A stretch of 64,000 nucleotides of DNA from Anaeramoeba flamelloides (Eukaryota; Metamonada; Anaeramoebidae). Below are positions 34,920 to 46,700 of this stretch, in pieces (the stretch's first letter is position 1; every line of letters starts with the position of its first letter). Location: positions 570,001 to 634,000 of the forward strand of contig JANTQA010000042.1 of assembly GCA_027625915.1 (NCBI GenBank), written 5' to 3'. Under the pieces are notes generated by a model, which ran no database searches, was not told the origin of the DNA, and saw only the letters and a program-made list of their open reading frames with translations. Both the position numbers and the translations under genes were made by a program.

Positions 34920-37090
34920 TAAGGAATCAGGTACATTTTGCCATTTTTAAAAATTTTAATTGCGAAAACATTACTGAAAAAAGATTGTTTGGGTCTCATG
35001 ATATTTTGAAACAGTGAAACTAAAATACCACTTTCTATTCTATTTGTGAAAATAACTCAAGTAAATTCAGAGTTGAATCTTTAGTTTTTCAATTTTTTGA
35101 TACATTTTTTTTTGATTAAATTTTTGGTTTTAAATAAATTCTTTTTTTTGAATCTAGAAATGTATACAAATACTTGAAAATAAACAAAAAAAAAAAAAAA
35201 AATAGACCATGGAAAGATGTTCATATTAAATAAATGTTTTATTTTTGAAGACCAAACAAGAAAGATCACCATTCACAAATAAATTTGTTGAAATCAAGAA
35301 GGAAAAAAAAAAAAAAATTCGACCAAAGTAAACTCTTTTTCAAACAAAAGGGCACATTTATCAAATCATCAATAGTATTGGATTTGATTGTTAATCAGAT
35401 AATTACTTATTCGCGATTTTCATTTTAATTATTCATTTTTTGTTTTTTTGTTTTTTGGATACTGATCAGTTGGAAAATGAAAAAAACAAGATAAGAAGAA
35501 ATCAATTTGGATTAATCTACCAGTGTAAAAATGGAAACAGTTTAAGTTTGATTTCGAATGGGTTAGATAAAGAAATTAAAAAAAGACCATTATTGGATTG
35601 ATGTATGAAATAAAGAAAAAAGAAAATAAAGAAAAAAATAATTCCAACAAAATACTCAGATAAATTGTGGCTTGATATCGAATATGAGACTTTAAAGTAC
35701 AAAATTTTGACATTGTATGGAGTTATCAATAAAATTGTAAAGAAGTTTTTCTCAATTCACCTTGTTAAATGTTTTTTATTGATTTTATAATTTTTTTTCT
35801 TTGCAATTTACACAACAGGATTTCTCATTTCAAATAAAAGGCATATCAATTTTTAAAATATTTAATTTTAATTTTTATAGTTTTGTTTTAATGGGTTTTA
35901 AATATCCAGTAGGGTGTTTTTTTTTTTATGTTTTAAAAGAGTTTCTTAGCTTTTAGAATGATACTATAATTAATTTAATACAATTCTGAATAATGCTTGA
36001 AATTTCCCTATGCACTTTTATTTGAAAAACTGTTTATATTTTAGAAGATTTGTCTTCTTTATCTTCATAAATGATGGGAATCTAAATAAGTAATTGAATT
36101 GAATTTTTCGCCACCATGGCTATTTATTATTTTTATTATTGAACAAAACCATTTTTGACAAAATTGTTTTCCAGATTCTTTTTTCAAATATTTTTATCAA
36201 AATAAGCAAAAACCAAGGTTATTGCTTCAAAAAATAAATCAGAGGGGTTGAATAATCCGAATCAAAAAGTAATTACTAAAGGTTCAATCCAAATAAAAAG
36301 AAAATCTTGTGAAAAAAATTTCAATCGGATTCAGTTTTAATTTGGGGTTTCTCAAATTTGATGGAAAATAAATAATTATCAAATCAAACAAAAATGTACA
36401 ATAAATCTTTATTTCCGAACAAGAATTTTCAATAAAATATCTTAATATTCTGAACCAAAAATCAAATTCCATGAATTAAATGAAAATAGGATTCTTAAAT
36501 TCATTTTGGAAATTCTTTAGAAATAAAAAGTAATTTGTTTCTCAAAAATATACCAAAAAAAAGTTTTTCCATGAAGAATTAAAAATAAAATCAAATAAAG
36601 AAGAGGTATATTTATTAAATGTTTCAGATAAGATCAATAAATAAATAATTTTTTTTTAATTTTTTCTTGATCAATTTTTTTTGATTTTTTGATTTCTATT
36701 TTTAGTTTGTATGAGTAATTATATTATACTAGGATATACACCACATTCGTATTTTTAAAATAACAATGTATTTGATTAAAGAAATGATTTATGGAATTCA
36801 ATTTCTCATAAACGTATGATACTCAAAATTCATAAAAGGTACTTACACTCTTAAAAAAATATTTTTAATTAAAAAAAATGTTCAAAAAACTTGGAAAATT
36901 AAAGATTCAACTCTGAATTACTTTGGGTTCGTTTTCTTTTCACAAATAGATCAGCGAATGGTATTTTGGTTTCAATATATTAATATCAGGTTGCACTCAA
37001 AAAATACTTTTCACTAATGTTGTTCCAATTAAAATTTTTCAAAATTCGTAAAAGGTACCAACTTCATCAACTTATTGGACATTTTATTAT
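34920..37090. mobile_element. Roughly 2.1 kb long-TIR element, copy B (most complete)
   Basis: The left arm (about 34920-35140) and right arm (about 36870-37090) are inverted repeats of some 200-250 bp. Shared words on the two strands include AAAATACCA, CTATTTGTGAAAA, TTCAGAGTTGAATCTTTA and TTTTTTGA. The interior shares ordered blocks with copies A (11230-13190) and C (44340-45900). No frame of useful length remains. The structure fits a non-autonomous DNA transposon with long TIRs. The superfamily cannot be named and the target duplication was not fixed. Confidence 0.65.
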
Positions 37091-37797
37091 TTTTTTTCAA
37101 AAAATAGTAAACTATTTGGTTTCTCTGGCAAAAATCAAATGCCGAAATAATAATCATTCAAATAGTATATTGCAGTATTATTCAAGAAATCACAAAAACA
37201 ATTAACACCCAAACTTTAAATAAGTACAAGGGTAATAAATCAATACTATCTAAAAAACGAAAAGCTTGGGTTTATCTAGTTTTTTGATCAACAAAATACT
37301 TTTTAATTTCAAATCATAAAAAATTCAATTTTACCTCAAAAGTTCTAACTTGAAAGGAAGCCGAATTAAGTCTCTCGAAAAATTTTCATTTTATAATTGC
37401 TTTTGGAAAGATCTTTGCATTTTTTCAGTTCATAATTCCTAAAATATTTGGGAAATCTGAAATAAAAATTTTCATTAATTTATCGGAAAATGAGTTTAAT
37501 AAAAAAATTGTTGAAATCAAAAGTAAAAAATGCGATCTAGTTATAATTTCATACATTTGGTTTCATTTGATAGTTTAAAGAAAAACTTTGAAGTTTTTAT
37601 TTTCAAAATTCAAAAAAAAAATTTCAATTTATTTTTATAGGTATAGTTTTCTTAAAAACATTTTGATTGTATTTCCAATGAAAATAAAATTTCAAAAGAA
37701 TGAAATAAATTTCGATTTGGAAAATTTATGGTTGTTAAATTAGCAATTAAAACAGGTTGAATATTATTTATTTTCGGTTGTCTTTGTGATATTTTCA

Positions 37798-38898
37798 TTA
37801 GACTTTTAAATAGGAAATTTTAATTTTTTCGCTTTTAATTTCAAATCCTTGTAATAAATTCATTGCTGTTGTTGAATTTGTTTCATTATCGTATTCTACA
37901 AATGCGATGGAATGTTTATTTGGTACTGTTCTAACTTCTTTGAAACCCTCAAACCTTAATAAAAAGGAGTGTATAGATGTAATATGTGTTTGTGTGTAAT
38001 TAAATAATAAATAATAAATCAAAAAAAATTAAAAATAACCAAAAGGAAGAAGAATTAAAAAGATTTTGGGTAACCAATTATTAAAAAGTAAAGAATATTA
38101 CTGTCCAAATATTAAATCGAGCATAACTTTCTGTGCTTCTTGCGGCAAATTTTCCACAAAAAGGAAACGGTTGGGTTTGGTTGGTAAGATCTCTTTTTTC
38201 TTTTCTTGGATATTTTGGGTTGTTCGTGGCATTATTTCAATTTGTGGTTGCTGTATTTGTTGATTTTGCTCTGTCACATTAGTGGTTTCAGGATTTTCCT
38301 GTACTTGTTGATTAATCTCCATTGTTGTAGTTTTTGGAACTGTTACACTGATCCCTTGCCTTTTGTTTTCTCTGATTCTTCTTCTTTTTTTTACGACCTC
38401 TTGATCGTATTTATCAAATTTTTTGACAACAAGATCAGATTTTTCTCGTGCGAACTGAATGTCTAATGCCTTTTCATGAAACACAAACGAGTTCAGTTCT
38501 TGCTTTGCTTGAATTGCTGAGTCGAGTGTTTCAAAAATCACAAAGCATTGCCCTCGCATTTTCATAGCCTTTCTTGCGTGAATATCAAGAACATTGCCAT
38601 ATTTTGAAAAGAGTTTTGTAAACTCTTCTTTTAGTTCTAATCAGGTTTTGTTTTTGATCAATTTGAAATTGGTGGGTAAGTGAAAGCAAGGATTGATTCA
38701 AAAAATATAAAGAAAAAAAAATTAAAAATATTTGAAGCAAAAGGAAAAGTGGGGAAATAAGTTAAAAGAGTTTTGGATGTTCGAAAAGTTGGTGAGTTAA
38801 ATAACAAAAAAAGAAGTGTGGTATATACCATTTAATTTTATAGACTCGTCAATGTTTCGAACATACAAAGTATGGTTTGGAGCATTAAGATCAGTCAT
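37798..38898 (-). CDS. U1A/U2B''-family spliceosomal snRNP protein
   Basis: There are three minus-strand exons, 38898-38829, 38636-38102 and 37954-37798. Introns are 192 and 147 bp and the total is 253 residues in frame. This family binds stem-loops of U1 and/or U2 snRNA in the nucleus. RRM1 (about residues 8-90) has RNP2 LYVRNI, then LKEEFTKLFSKYGNVLDI and RNP1 RGQCFVIF, matching the MRGQAFVIF signature of U1A and U2B''. A Lys/Arg- and then Gln/Pro-rich linker follows. RRM2 is also family-typical: RFLFVENLPQEA, IFGQFEGFKEVRTVPNKH, SIAFVEYDN and LLQGF. The third junction splits the codon of Gln in FGQFEGF, which confirms the splice. One protein may serve both snRNPs, as SNF does in flies, but the sequence alone cannot separate U1A from U2B''. 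Confidence 0.93.
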
Positions 38899-41082
38899 TT
38901 TTTGGAAGATTAAAAAAAAAACAAAAAATGAAAAATATTCAAAATAAAGTAAATTTTATTTATTTAAGGGACAAAAGATCATAATTAAGGTTATTATTTT
39001 CATTAATATACTTATTTATACAGATTTTGGTTGTTGTATTATTAATTACTTAATTGACTCATTGAAATTCAGAACTTTTTTGGGATGCTTAAACAGCATC
39101 CTCCGACTCAAGTTATCACTTTGTTTATATCCTAAATGGTCCCGTCTTCATAAATGGTGGAGATTAAATTTTTCTGATTGATTTGATTATTTTTGAAAAG
39201 AATTTTAAATTGAGCTTTATTATTTCCAAAATTTTTTTGTTTTTTCATTGTTGCTGTCATTTTTTTCAAGTTAGTTCTTCCCTAAATATAAGATTTAATT
39301 TTTAATTGTAATTTTTAAAATATCAAAAAAATTCAAAAAATACATTTTGAAAAAGTTCAATTATTTTCCAAAATGGAATGAAAAAAGAGGGTTTATAGGA
39401 ACAAAAATAAATAAGTTTTTTAAAAATTTAAGGATCAAAATAAATTTTCTGGGTAAATGATGTTATACAATTTCAAAAATTATTTCTTTGTATTTCATCG
39501 AAAAAAAATTGGATATAAAATATTTATATCAGTGTTAAACTAAATAGCTGAAATGGTTTTATATCAAATTATTGATAACAGAAACCATTTTTTATTTATT
39601 TTTAAAAAAATTCATTCACAATTGATAAAAATTTTTTTACTTAATCTCCAGGTATGGTATTTCATTCATAGTCTATACCGCAGTCATCTGTTTGAATATA
39701 TACCAATTCTTCCACAGAATTTTTTTTTTAATGCTTCTTTATAAAAATAAATGAAATAAATAAAAATAATCCTACTAATAAATAGAATCAAATCATCTTG
39801 TAAAAAAATGTAAACTTAAATTATTAAATTGTTTTTTTTTAATAAAAAATCATCTTTTACCATTTATTATAAGTAATCATCTAGTAGACTCTGATTTGAT
39901 ATTTTTATTATTATTATTATTTGACTTGAAAACTTTTTTATTCGAAATATTCAAATAAAGGAAATATTGATTTGCCTCTTTTTCATTTTTTTGTCTGTGA
40001 TATTAATTATAGATCCCACTATCGAATGAATTGTTTTTATTATTCTGAACTAAAAAATTATTCAAAGTAATTGTAAAATGTAAAGAAAATAAAAACATCA
40101 AGTAACATATTATGGTAATGAGAATTTTTTATCACAAATGGTTGATAATAAAAAATGAACTTCAGATGGTGACCGATATTTATGAAGGTCTGGAAGAATT
40201 TTTGTGAGATATGGTTAATTTTATATTGTATTTAGGGATTTATGTTAGTATTTTAGTGAATAAAAAGAAATAATATAAAAAGAACTTGAGTTACAACAAA
40301 ACAGAATACATACATCATCTTTTGGAGAAATTTATGTATGTACACCAAAAGTCAAAATTTATTTTATAAACATTTTCAAAAGTAATTAGGGTATAAAAAT
40401 TTGTGATTTTTTATGAATTATGGTTTTAAAATCTAATAAAAAATAAAGAAATTATATCAAAAATTAACTTTATTCATTTTTTGAAAATAAAAATTATTTT
40501 CTTTTCTTTTACTGATTGATTCTACTTCATAAAAAACTTAGTAAAAGCTCAAAGAATGACTATAATGGTATTTTTTCGTTTTTGATGTTTTATTGCTACT
40601 TTCATGAGACAGTTATATTTTTTTTTTTTTTTCATTTAATGAATAAGAAATTTTTTCTATATTTATCAATATAAATAATAACAAGTCTTAAGATAACCCC
40701 TTATAACTTTTAAATGTAAAAAATACCTATAAGTCTCTAAATTACAACAAGATAAAGAATTATAAATTAAAGGAAATAGTTATATCATACAAGCTTTTTG
40801 TAAAAAAAAATACACACAAAAAAACAAATATTTAATGAATAAATAGACTTAAAATGAAATTTTATACAATCAGAACTTAAATAAAACGATTCAAAAAGAT
40901 TTTTTGTATTATTTTTCTAACTTCAAATAAAATATTTTTCTTAGTATGAATTCTTTTTTTAAGGTAAATAAAAAATAATATTATCATATCTTATTCATTT
41001 TTTCATAATTAGGTTACTGTTGGAATTAATCATTTAAATTTATGGTTTTTATTGAATTAAATTCAAATTTTTAAATGATTTA

Positions 41083-41283
41083 CAGCCAGTTCCACTTTTA
41101 AGGTACCAACTTTCAACGAAATTTAAGGTAAAAAAAAATATCTCAAATTAAGGAACAAAATTCAGATTCTAGAAAAATAAATTGTAAAAAAAAAAAAATA
41201 TTCCAAATTTTGTGCCTTATTTTGAGATTTTTATGTGCTTTAAATTTCGTTGAGAGTTTGTGTCTTAAAAGTTGAAATGACTG
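41083..41283. mobile_element. MITE family M, copy 1
   Basis: This is a 201 bp element flanked by TA (41081-41082, 41284-41285). The ends CAGCCAGTTCCACTTTTAAG and (opposite strand) CAGTCATTTCAACTTTTAAG continue into ACTTTCAACGAAATTTAA on both arms, so each arm is about 90 bp. There are no open frames. Sister copies are at 54090-54286 and 58367-58563. The CAGT ends and TA duplication point to Tc1/mariner. Confidence 0.88.
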
Positions 41284-41689
41284 TAAAAGATTGTCTGAAC
41301 ATAATGTTTTGTTATTTGAAATTTGAAAAGGTGAATTTTATCAAAAAAAAAAGAAACTAATTTATAATGTTAAATATCTCATTATGTAATTTATATTTTC
41401 ATTTTTTGTTTTATAGGTATTTAAATTTTTTTATTAATACTTCTAATATTAATTTATTATCATTTTTGTTTTTAAAGATAAAAAAGGTTAACAATTAAAA
41501 GGAAAATTTAAAAATGATTTTAATAAGTTAAAAATAGTATAAAAGATGGTACAAGATACATAAAATAGAAAATTTGTTTCTGGGGAATAATATTTTTTCA
41601 ATAAATATGGATATATTGACACCAATCACTTAAAAAAAAAATTATCAAAAAATAAATTCCAAAATAAAATTCTTTCTAATGTTTTTCAT

Positions 41690-42880
41690 TTTAGTAAAAA
41701 ATTAAATATATAATATTTTATTTCGCAATATATTGAAAAAAAAGTCATTTTATTTACTTTACTGGGCCATTGTTTAAATCAATGTATTACTAATTTTGAA
41801 ATAAAAAAAAATAAGGCTGATATTTAAAAAAAAATAAAGAAGAAGTGTCGATAAATAACTCTAAAAATTTAATTTTTTTTTAACTATTTTAAATTATTCT
41901 ACAAAAAAAAAGTTTTGATTTCTCTAAATTTTTTGAGAAATCAAAATATGTTAAAAATAACTATATAATGTTTATATTTTGAAAGAATATCGAAATAATT
42001 TATTTTATAAAATGGGGGTATTCTGAAAGTAATATTTTAAAAAATAATTATAATCTCAATAAAATTGTAATGAATCAAAAAAAAATTTTTTTGCCAAAAA
42101 TCTAGAAAGTTTTAAGAAAAAAATTAGCCTGAGAAAATCAAAGAAATAGTTTATCAGTTTTTAAAAACAAAATTATATGTTTTTTTCCAATTTTTTTAAA
42201 AGTATAAAAACTCTATTTCAATAATTGTGACTTGTCTGAAATAATAAATTATATATATATATAGATAGATAGATTTCGATTCAAAAACACATAACCCCTA
42301 ATTCAAAAATTTTAATTCAACAAAACTCATTTTTTGAAAAAAAAATCTTTTTTAATCAATTTTTGAAGAAATTCAAATTAGAAGTCATTTACTAATTGAA
42401 TAGTCAACCATTGTTAATATATTAAAATACTCACAAAACAACAAGTAAATAGTTATAAATACATATAAATCAAGAGTGTGAAAAAAAAATGAGAGACGTT
42501 AATAACAAAAAAATGTATTGATAAATTTGTATAAATTCTTTTTGGATTATTGGTCAATCAGAGGGTTAGATATCATTGACTAATTTTATTTGTTTTCTTT
42601 TTATTTAAAAGAAAATAACTTTAGCATAATGCCAACTGTTCAAAAAATATATTAATCAATTTAATTGGTTACAATATTTAAAAAATATTGAAAAAATAAA
42701 AATTTAAAAAATGAAAAATGATTTTCATATTTTCATATTTTCTCAAAAAATAAAAATTCTCATCAATTAGAATGAAATTGTATTATTGTGATTTTTTTAA
42801 CTGTTTTAACTGTGTGGAAATTTTTAGAATTTTTGTTGATTTATTAAATCTTATGAATTCTCACAAAGTCTTCAAAACCT
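41690..42880 (+). repeat. Dispersed repeat J, longest copy
   Basis: The first part (to about 42110) matches 21400-21850. The second part (about 42270-42880) matches 53915-54670: TCATTTACTAATTG, ATTAAAATACT, AAATAGTTAT, GTAAATTTGT, GGTTAGATA, ACTAATTTTATTTG, GATTTTCATATTTT and CATTATTGTGATT-like words. The copy here is free of the MITE that interrupts the 54 kb copy. Class unknown. Confidence 0.6.
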
Positions 42881-43727
42881 TATATTATAAAAATTAAAAA
42901 AAATAAAATCAAAAAATCAAAAAAAAGTGAAATAACATTTATTGGCTGAGCATTAATGCTTTTTTATTACTAAAATTTCAATGAAATAAAGTTAACAAGA
43001 AGATTTTTGGTAATAATTGTTCTCTTTTTTAATGGTGATGAAAACTCTTATTTTTTTCAAATGTTTATTGATATTTTGAAGAGAATTTTTTTATTACAGT
43101 TAGATATTCTCAAAAAAAAAAAAGAAGAAAATTTTAAAAAACAAAAGAAAAATAAATGTATAAATTATAAAAAATGATTCAGATCGAAAAAATTGATAAA
43201 TTATTCTGTAAAAATGAAAAGAAAAAGAAAAAGAAGAAAAAAAATTTTCAAAAATTGAAAAAATGATTTTGACCAAAAATTTGAAAATATTTTTTTAATA
43301 AGAATATGGAACAAACACTCAAAAAAAATCTCATATTACCCTTTGAAATAACCTTATAAAGTGGGTCAAAATTTTTGAAAAATAGTTTATATTTCATAAT
43401 TAAAAATGTATCAGTTATTTTAATAGCATATTTGACTGCCATTGAAAGCTCAGGTAAGAGTTTCCTTTGAAGGTAAATATTTTATATTCTGAAATGAAAA
43501 CTGAAAAAAATTAAAAGTGAAAAATATTGGTTTATTGAATTATAAATAAAATATAAAAAAAAATTAAAATAAAAAAATTATTTATTCCTCTTTAATTAAA
43601 TAAAAGTTCAAAAATAAGTAAATGAGAATAGTTATTTATTTAATAAATGGGTAAGGTTATTATTAAAAGAAAAAAAATTAGTTTATCAATATTTAAAAAT
43701 TATGATTTAAGGTATTATTTATATTGT

Positions 43728-46700
43728 TTAATCCGAAAAGGAATCGCTTGTAAAACTACCAGAGCTGCTTGAACTAAAACCAGAAGACCCACTGCTACTT
43801 GAAGAATATCCACTTGAGCTGCTACCAGTGTATGAAGAGTATCCGCTTGAAGATGAAGAGTATCTGTGTCTTCTGTGTCTTCTTGAACCACGTCTGTGAT
43901 GTCTTTTGGAATCTCTTCTTGATCTTGATCTTCTTTTTTCTTTTCTGCTTCTTCTTTTATCTCTTCTTTTACTTTTTCTACTTTTGTTGTCTTTCTTACT
44001 TGATTTATTCTTAACTAAACGATTATATTCTTTCATTTCCTTTTCATAACGAATTTTATCTTGATCGGATTGTTTAACATATTTCTAATTGGTTAAAATA
44101 AAATAACGAATAAAAGATGTCAAAGATAAGTGGAAGAAAATTAGGAAATAATCCAAAAATATTAATTTTATAAAATTAAGTTTTTAAGACCATTCTAGGA
44201 AAGCAAAGACTTTGATTAATTCAATATATTTTACTTTATTTTAATTTTTTAATTCAAAATTATCATAATTCTGGCAAAATTATCATAATTTAGGCAAAAT
44301 AAAATGAATTCGAATTATGAAAATCTAAACTCTTTTTCGGTGATAGCAGTTAGGTGTTTTACTTTGAAGAAATAGAATACATCCAATGAGTTGTATCCAA
44401 TATTCTTCTTAAGGAAACAGGTGTATTCTCTTCCATTTTTGAAAATTTTTAATTGTCAGAACTCAACTGAAAAAAAGATTTTGATAAGTGTCATTGGATA
44501 TTGAAACTTTGAAAACAAAATATTATTAATTACTCTATTTGTGAAAAGAAAACGAACCCAAGATAAATCAGTCTTGAATCTTTAAATTTTTTGAACATTT
44601 TTGAGCATTTTTTTTGATTAAATTTTTGATTTTATTAAATTATAGTTTTGGATCCGAGAAATTGTTTAGGTGAAACCTTGGAATTAATCATAGTGCAAAT
44701 CAAAAAAATAGACAAGAGAAGGCGTTATTTTAAACTAAGATTTAAAATTTTGTAACCATATTTTTCCTTTTTCCTTTTTGTTGAATGTTTTTAAAGTTGT
44801 TTTTTTGATTTCGAGAATTAAACCCTCTTACTTTAATCTTGGGTAAATATTCTTGATTTTAGTTTATTTTGATCACAATATTTTGATAAAAGAAATATTC
44901 AAAACCTTGTTTTAAAAAAAATGTTTTGTAAAATAATAATAAATAGGAATGTGGTGAGGAAATTAAAGGTAATCTCTTATTTATTCTCTTACAAATTAAG
45001 TGGATAAAGAAGAAATAAATCTTCAAAAATATACTTTAAAAAAATTTTTTTTTTCTTTCTTGACTTCAAAATGTTTATTTGGAAAGATGATCTTTTTTGT
45101 TTAGTTCTAAAAAAGTAAAGTAAAAATTCAGAATTATTTTGGTTTTTACAATTAAATGGAAAATAAATTGTTTTAAGCTCCAAGAAATCCTTCGAATAAA
45201 TTTATATTTCTGAACAAGTATTCAAAAAATACCATATTTTCTGTATCGTAATAAGGAATTTGATGAATTTAATGAAAATAGGATTTAAAAATTGATTTTA
45301 GGAAATTCTTTCAAAGTAAGAAGTAATTTGTTAATCAAAAATTTTCCAATAAAAAATTTTCTGAAAAGAAATTTAATAAATTTCATTTTTTTCTTCAACC
45401 AAACCTGAATTGGATGAATTAAAGAAAAATATGAAGTTTAAATTCATTTTGGAAATTCTTTCAAATGAAAATCAATTTGTTAATAAAAAAAATTTGAAAA
45501 AAAAGTTTTTTCGATTAAGAATTAAAAATAAAAACGAATTAAGAAGAAGTAATTATATCAAATATTACAGATAAGATCAAGAAATAAATGAATTTTTTTT
45601 TTTTTCTTGATTAAAAAATTTTTTTATTTTTTTGAATTCCATTTTTTTAATAAATATGAAAATATATTATACTAGGATATCTGAACCTCTCACTTTTTAT
45701 TTAAAACATTAATTTATTTAGTTAATAAAATGATTTTATTAATTCAACTTCGAGAGAAACTGTGGCACTCAAAATTTGTAAATTTTACTTACTCCCTTAA
45801 AACAAATGATAAATTTTTGGATCAGATACATTTTTTCTTATCTAATCAAATTTTTGTTTTTCTTGCCAAATTTTTTTTGTTTTCCTTTTCTTTTTTTTCT
45901 TTTTATTTTTTATGAAAAAGTGAATTAGAAAATAAAAAAAAATGTTTAGAAAACAAATAAACTTTAAGAAAATTGAGACTATATTATGACTTTTAAAGTG
46001 TATGAATATCCATTTACTATTAAAAAATCTTATTTACAACAAATTTAATGTTCTAAAGAAATTGAGAAATTTTGAATGAGATGTTTATATCGAAAGGTGC
46101 CCAAAAATTTTTTTTCGATTTTATTTTTTTTAAGAAAATATTTTGATTTGTTCAGTTTTTTCTTTTATTGATACGAACTCTAATCTGAAGTTTATTACAT
46201 CTCTTATTTCTAATTAATCTTATATGAGTTGTTTCTTAGAGGGGAATTGTATTTTTCATTATTAACCATCCCCAGTGTAGTAGACTGAAATGAACTTTCA
46301 TCAAGTTACATATAGTGACAAGTATTCCAGACTTTTAAAAAAATATTTGATTTTAGCCTATTCTTTTAAATTCTGGATAATCTAATGACAATTTAGATTT
46401 AATTCTTGTTTTTATTTAAAAAATCTATTGATTTTTTAATCAAAACAAGAAAAAAAAAAAAAAAAACTAATAGCTATGAGTAAAGTGGTGTTTACAATTT
46501 TTATCGGGTTGCTTTAAAAATGTAAAGAAAAATTTTTTAAAAAAGTTGCTTCGAACTGTTCAATTCACACTTTTAAGTAGTAAGTCTGACACTTTTTAAA
46601 ACTTTTGTTATTCACTTTTTTAAAAGAACTGTCTAAAATTTCCATTTTTGCATTTTTATTTTTATTGTTAAGACCAATAAATTAATAATTACAAAATATT

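Larger units (their letters stand above)
38899..43727. other. Intergenic region with MITE and old repeat
   Basis: It holds a less A/T-rich patch with a perfect hairpin at about 39081-39100, the MITE at 41083-41283 and dispersed repeat J at about 41690-42880. The remainder is A/T-rich; no exon was seen. Confidence 0.55.

Noticed and set aside
43799-44014. Plus-strand open frame opposite the HMG protein's tail
   Set aside because: Phe/Leu/Cys-rich shadow of the Lys/Arg/Ser coding sequence; the minus frame continues an HMG box in phase.
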